Made by a program: the position numbers and the translations under genes
The notes under the pieces: model-generated
The model's input: only the letters and a program-made list of their open reading frames with translations
The model's database searches: none
What the model was told of the DNA's origin: nothing
DNA from: an uncultured Eubacterium sp.
Lineage (GTDB): Bacteria > Bacillota > Clostridia > Lachnospirales > Lachnospiraceae
NCBI GenBank assembly: GCA_900545725.1
Contig: URAI01000046.1
Span: 1-19,246 of the forward strand
Direction of reading: 5' to 3'
Length of the DNA stretch: 19,246 nucleotides
In this document: piece by piece, positions 15,604 to 19,246 of the stretch
Layout of the letters: each line of letters starts with the position of its first letter
How positions within the stretch are numbered: the stretch's first letter is position 1

Positions 15604-16803
15604 TTATAAAAGCTGTGATATTGCTGTCTTCATCTGCTCTTCGTTGGCATCATTCATTACGGATTTTATTGTCACTACCTGTTCACATACTTCTATCTGC
15701 TTCATTGTTTCAAGATATTTCCTGATTAAATTAGCAGCTACAGGACCCCACGTTCCGTTTTCTATAATAGCAGCTTTTCTGTTCTGATAGTTCTTTATCT
15801 TTAAATGATACAGATAATCTTCCATGCAAGGCATAAGCACACCGTCATATGTTATTCCTGCAAGCACGAGTTTATCATATTCAAATGCTTTTGCAACCGC
15901 CTGTGCCATATCATCTCTTGAAAGGTCAAATACCGCTACATTTTCTTCACCTGCATCCTTTAAAAGCTCTGCAAATTTCTTAGCTGCTGTGGCTGTATTT
16001 CCATGAATTGAAGCATATGCTACTACTGTTCCATTATGCTCTGCCTTATATGAACTCCATGTCATGTATTTATCTATAAAATATCCAAGATTACCTTTAA
16101 GTACAGGTCCGTGAAGTGGAGCAATTGTCTTAATGTCAAGTGCTGCTGCTTTCTTTAAAAGAGCCTGTACACTAGGACCGTATTTTCCAACTATATTTAT
16201 AAAATATCTTCTAGCTTCCTCTGCCCATGATACATCATCACCGTCATTTTCAGCCCTGTCATAAATAACATTGCCATTTAACGCTCCAAACCTGCCAAAT
16301 CCATCGGCACTAAAAAGAATCTTTTCCGTCTGCTCATAAGCAACCATAACCTCAGGCCAGTGAACCATAGGTGCCATTACAAATGTAAGTGTATGCTTTC
16401 CTATATTTAATGTATCGCCTTCTTTAACAACAATCTTCTTACTGTCATCCAGTTTTAAGTCAAAGAACTGTGGAAGCATTGAAAATGCTTTAGCATTTGT
16501 AACAACAATTGTATCGGGATATTTCATTAAAAATCTCTGGATATTTCCTGCATGATCAGGCTCAAGATGCGAAATCACAAGATAATCAGGTGCTTTTCCG
16601 GCAAATGCCTCTTCAAGATTATCAAACCACATATCAGTTGCACGATTATCCACCGTATCCATTACAACCATCTTGCTGTCCTTTATAACATATGAATTAT
16701 AAGAGACACCATCCGGTATCTTATACTGACTTTCAAATAAATCTAATTTTTTATCATCTGCACCAACATAAATTACTGAATCTGAAATATTAAATGTACT
16801 CAT
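15604..16803 (-). CDS. fprA: A-type flavoprotein (flavodiiron O2/NO reductase), FprA-like
   Basis: Cytoplasmic flavodiiron protein that reduces oxygen to water, or nitric oxide to nitrous oxide, with electrons usually supplied by rubredoxin, protecting anaerobes from air. The 399-residue protein has an N-terminal metallo-beta-lactamase-like domain with the full set of diiron ligands: H79-x-E81-x-D83-H84, H148, D167 and H231. A C-terminal flavodoxin domain from about 258 has the FMN-phosphate loop ASIHGNTATAA. There is no C-terminal rubredoxin or flavin-reductase extension, so it is the simplest class and needs a separate electron donor, which is not encoded here. The start at 16803 has GGAGG nine bases upstream. 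It appears to be a single-gene unit between the GNAT gene and the palindrome. Whether O2 or NO is the main substrate cannot be told from sequence. Confidence 0.93.
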   Translation of the reverse strand: MSTFNISDSVIYVGADDKKLDLFESQYKIPDGVSYNSYVIKDSKMVVMDTVDNRATDMWFDNLEEAFAGKAPDYLVISHLEPDHAGNIQRFLMKYPDTIVVTNAKAFSMLPQFFDLKLDDSKKIVVKEGDTLNIGKHTLTFVMAPMVHWPEVMVAYEQTEKILFSADGFGRFGALNGNVIYDRAENDGDDVSWAEEARRYFINIVGKYGPSVQALLKKAAALDIKTIAPLHGPVLKGNLGYFIDKYMTWSSYKAEHNGTVVAYASIHGNTATAAKKFAELLKDAGEENVAVFDLSRDDMAQAVAKAFEYDKLVLAGITYDGVLMPCMEDYLYHLKIKNYQNRKAAIIENGTWGPVAANLIRKYLETMKQIEVCEQVVTIKSVMNDANEEQMKTAISQLL

Positions 16804-16852
16804 TATAATGTTCCTCCATTTTCCAAAGTTAATTATGCATTAATAAATAAAA

Positions 16853-16882
16853 TTTATATAAGCACATATTATATGCAGACAA
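16853..16882 (-). promoter_or_regulatory. Possible promoter of fprA
   Basis: On the minus strand TTGTCT (16877-16882) and TATAAA (16853-16858) are 18 bases apart, about 50 bases upstream of the fprA start. The region is very AT-rich and other -10-like hexamers overlap, for example a TATAAT just upstream, so the exact promoter is uncertain. Confidence 0.3.
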
Positions 16883-16954
16883 ATTAATAATATCTGTATA
16901 TAACTTGCATTACCATAATTCTCCTTTATCTTAACACTGCATTGCAAAAATAGC

Positions 16955-16973
16955 AATAGTAATCATTACTATT
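16955..16973 (-). terminator. Low-GC hairpin at the end of the acetyltransferase gene
   Basis: AAUAGUAA-UGA-UUACUAUU forms an eight-pair stem that overlaps the acetyltransferase stop codon and is followed by GCUAUUUUU. The shape is that of an intrinsic terminator, but the stem is nearly all A-U pairs and probably weak. Confidence 0.4.
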
Positions 16974-17442
16974 TTAATATATATTCCATCTGTCTTTCCT
17001 TAGTCTTCATTCCCATCTTCTCGTAAAATTTTTCAGCAGATGTATTGCCTGACCACACATTAAGTGTCACCTCATAACAGCCAAGCCTTTTTGCCTCTTC
17101 TTTTACATATTCAAACAAATGCTCTCCTATACGCTGCCCCCTCACTGATGAATCAACACACAAATCATCAATAAATATTGATTTAAATGATACCATGTTA
17201 TTTGAAAACGGCTGTTCTTTTATCTGACAGAATGAATATCCTATACACACATCTTTCTCATTGACCGCAACAAAAACCGGCTTATTATCATCCTTAATCA
17301 TTTGCGAAAGTTCAGCTTTTGTATATTTTGTTGTACCTGAAATAAAAATATCAGGTCTGATATCTGCATGTATCTCCAGCACCTGCTGTAATAAATCTAT
17401 AAGTCTTGGTATATCCTTTTCTTCTGCTCTTCTGATATTCAT
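16969..17442 (-). CDS. GNAT-family N-acetyltransferase
   Basis: Predicted cytoplasmic acetyl-CoA-dependent N-acetyltransferase of unknown substrate. The 157-residue product is a single GNAT domain. It starts with the typical IRRAEEKDIPRLIDLL first strand and helix. It then has the central strand FIDDLCVDSSVRGQRIG, whose RGQRIG is the acetyl-CoA pyrophosphate loop, and ends with the NTSAEKFYEKMGMK segment characteristic of motif B. I chose the ATG at 17442 because an AAGGA site lies about ten bases upstream. An in-frame ATG at 17490 would add 16 residues that do not resemble GNAT sequence. It stands alone between amt and fprA, so context gives no hint of substrate. Amino acid, aminoglycoside-like and protein targets all occur among relatives. 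Confidence 0.85.
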   Translation of the reverse strand: MNIRRAEEKDIPRLIDLLQQVLEIHADIRPDIFISGTTKYTKAELSQMIKDDNKPVFVAVNEKDVCIGYSFCQIKEQPFSNNMVSFKSIFIDDLCVDSSVRGQRIGEHLFEYVKEEAKRLGCYEVTLNVWSGNTSAEKFYEKMGMKTKERQMEYILK

Positions 17443-17814
17443 TTTCAAATTTTCCTTTATTAAAAATTTATGTGCCAGATTACAATACAACTATAAATAA
17501 GCAAATACAGAAAAATAAATAAAAACAATCTCTGTTGTCTTGACCCAAATACATTGTGTCAAATTAATTAACAGATATCTTTTTAACACGGACAAATCTG
17601 TACAATATTTTAAATCTGCCCATTTATAGAATACAACTTATCCAGCACGTACTTTATGATATTATATCATATCTAAAATAAATTGTATAATGTTAATACA
17701 CATATATTAACTCACACATATATTAACCATAAATAAAACTGCCGCATAAACGAATCTTAATGCGGCAGTTTTGTTAATTACATTGGATTATTATTTTTTT
17801 AATATTTTATCTGA
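17443..17814. other. Intergenic region between amt-PII and the acetyltransferase gene
   Basis: This 372-base, very AT-rich gap contains the amt terminator (17735-17772) and an imperfect inverted repeat at 17540-17562. In the latter, TTGACACAA and TTGGGTCAA on the minus strand face each other across five bases, with one mismatch. A TATGATAT-A-ATATCATA palindrome lies near 17655-17671. The TTGACA in the inverted repeat could be a -35 box, but I find no good -10 at the right distance. I see no convincing small gene on either strand. Confidence 0.5.
17735..17772 (-). terminator. Strong intrinsic terminator after amt-PII
   Basis: Perfect 13-base arms AAAACTGCCGCAT/ATGCGGCAGTTTT enclose a 12-base loop, 42 bases after the ammonium transporter stop codon. 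On the minus strand the stem runs into TTTTATTTAT. The flanking A and T runs would let it work in both directions. Confidence 0.9.
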
Positions 17815-19246
17815 TTAATCATCTGTTCCCTGAAGAGCATCATAACCCGTCTCTCCTGTACGAACCTTGATAACATCCTCAACATCATATACAAATATCT
17901 TTCCATCTCCGATATTTCCTGTATAGAGTGCTTTCTTAGCTGTATCTATAACAGTTTCTACAGGAACGGCACTGACAACAACCTCGACTTTCATCTTAGG
18001 AAGAAGTACAACATCAAGTTCTGCACCACGATATTTTGTAGTCATACCCTTCTGAGTTCCACAGCCAAGCACCTGCGTTACCGTAAGACCGTTTACACCG
18101 ATATTGTTAAGTGATTCCTTAAGATCCTCAAATTTACTCTGTTTGCATATGATAGAAACTTTTGTAAGTTTTGGAATTTCCTCATTCTTTTCAGTTTCAG
18201 TTTTCTTATAGGCAGCAGGTTTTGGTGCTGATGCCGTTGATACATTTGTAACCTCGACAGCTTTATCAATAGGCACATTTCCCTTAAGGGTCTCAACTGA
18301 TGTACCTGCTGAGTAGAACATATTTCCCGCCGGCATAAAGTCTGCATATGCTGATGAAAGACCATGTTCAACTGAATCAAGACCCTGAAGTTCTTCTTCT
18401 GCAGACACTCTAAGTCCCAATGTATGTTTGATTGCAAGGAATGTAATCGTAATAGTAACAATCGTCCATGCTATTGTTGCTGCCATTCCTACTATCTGAA
18501 GTCCAAGCTGTGTAAATCCGCCGCCATAGAAAAGTCCCTCAGCTTTTATTGCTCCACCGTCAAGTGCAATCTGAAATCCCGGTGCTGATTTTGTTGCAAA
18601 AAGACCTACGGCAAATGTTCCCCAGATACCATTCATCATATGTACTGCAACGGCACCTACAGGGTCATCAATCTTAAGTTTATAATCAAGAAGCCATACT
18701 CCAAACACAACGAGCACACCTGCTACAGCTCCTATAATAAATGAACCTGCGCAGTCAGTAACATCGCAGGATGCCGTGATGGCAACAAGTCCTGCAAGTG
18801 ATGCATTAAGACACATTGAAACATCTGGCTTTTTATACTTAATCCATGTAAATATCATACATGTTACTGTTGCTACCGATGGTGCTATTGTTGTTGTGAG
18901 GAATACTGATCCAAGATCTTCGATTGTAGTACAAGCAGCGCCGTTGAAGCCATACCAGCCGAACCATAATATGAATACACCGAGCGCTCCAAGAGGGATG
19001 CTGTGTCCGGGAAACGCATTTACCTTTACTACCTTACCCTTCTCATCCTTAACAAACTTACCGATACGTGGTCCAAGTATTTTAGCTCCTATGATAGCTG
19101 AGATACCACCTACCATATGTATACAACATGAACCTGCGAAATCATGGAAGCCTAACTGTGCTAACCAGCCGCCGCCCCATATCCAGTGTGCTTCAATTGG
19201 ATATACAAGTGCTGATATAACACCTGAATATACACAATATGAAAGG
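17815..19246 (-). CDS. Ammonium channel fused to a PII regulatory domain, 5' end missing
   Basis: Membrane ammonium channel of the Amt/Rh family with a nitrogen-sensing PII (GlnB/GlnK-like) domain on the same polypeptide. The frame runs open to the window edge, and 476 residues are visible. The channel part includes HWIWGGGW, the HDFAGS aspartate motif, the first pore histidine in CIHMVGG and the second in AVHMMNG. After about ten further visible helices, a polar linker of about 75 residues leads to the PII domain (about residues 359-476). That domain has the T-loop GTQKGMTTKYRGAEL, the LPKMKVEVVV strand and TGNIGDGKIFVYDVEDVIKVRTGETG, the C-terminal nucleotide-binding region. The tyrosine that is uridylylated in enteric PII proteins is leucine here (residue 410, codon 18016-18018). 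Separate amtB and glnK genes are the norm, so the fusion suggests built-in, stoichiometric gating. Initiator and promoter lie outside the window. Confidence 0.93.
   Translation of the reverse strand, partial: LSYCVYSGVISALVYPIEAHWIWGGGWLAQLGFHDFAGSCCIHMVGGISAIIGAKILGPRIGKFVKDEKGKVVKVNAFPGHSIPLGALGVFILWFGWYGFNGAACTTIEDLGSVFLTTTIAPSVATVTCMIFTWIKYKKPDVSMCLNASLAGLVAITASCDVTDCAGSFIIGAVAGVLVVFGVWLLDYKLKIDDPVGAVAVHMMNGIWGTFAVGLFATKSAPGFQIALDGGAIKAEGLFYGGGFTQLGLQIVGMAATIAWTIVTITITFLAIKHTLGLRVSAEEELQGLDSVEHGLSSAYADFMPAGNMFYSAGTSVETLKGNVPIDKAVEVTNVSTASAPKPAAYKKTETEKNEEIPKLTKVSIICKQSKFEDLKESLNNIGVNGLTVTQVLGCGTQKGMTTKYRGAELDVVLLPKMKVEVVVSAVPVETVIDTAKKALYTGNIGDGKIFVYDVEDVIKVRTGETGYDALQGTDD

Overview
The window looks like a chromosomal segment of an anaerobic, low-GC Gram-positive bacterium of the class Clostridia, most likely family Lachnospiraceae. 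The grounds are the AT-rich intergenic DNA with strong GGAGG-type ribosome binding sites, the formate-tetrahydrofolate ligase, the SCIFF peptide with its radical-SAM maturase beside a fused SecDF, an A-type flavoprotein, and a MurE with the meso-diaminopimelate-type motif. A Lachnospira/Eubacterium eligens-like genome is a guess from general protein flavour, not a demonstrated identity. Every convincing gene is on the minus strand, so transcription runs from high to low coordinates. The plus-strand open frames are shadows.

Reading in the direction of transcription, the right edge holds the 3' part of an ammonium channel gene whose protein ends in a fused PII signalling domain (17815-19246, 5' end outside the window), closed by a strong hairpin terminator. 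Next come a GNAT acetyltransferase and an FprA-type flavodiiron protein for O2 or NO reduction. A 119-bp imperfect palindrome lies between fprA and the next promoter. That promoter drives scfA, a 48-residue six-cysteine peptide missed by length-limited ORF calling. It is followed by a hairpin-rich spacer, the radical SAM/SPASM maturase scfB, and secDF, a conserved clostridial linkage of a ribosomal peptide, its modifying enzyme and the Sec export motor. A hairpin and one copy of a structured dispersed repeat separate secDF from recJ.

Downstream of recJ is a short element related to the palindrome. A good sigma-A promoter follows, driving a lone ABC-type solute-binding lipoprotein and, 17 bp on, a THUMP-type methyltransferase with an unusual helical N-terminal extension. 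A near-consensus promoter then starts the unit ftsK/spoIIIE - fhs - murE. The second copy of the structured repeat sits just after murE at the left edge.

The coding content is mostly core housekeeping: cell wall, one-carbon metabolism, chromosome segregation, DNA repair, protein export and nitrogen uptake. The points most worth following up are non-coding or architectural: the three-hairpin dispersed repeat, the palindrome and its relative after recJ, the strand-polarised hairpins between scfA and scfB, and the Amt-PII fusion that lacks the canonical uridylylation tyrosine.
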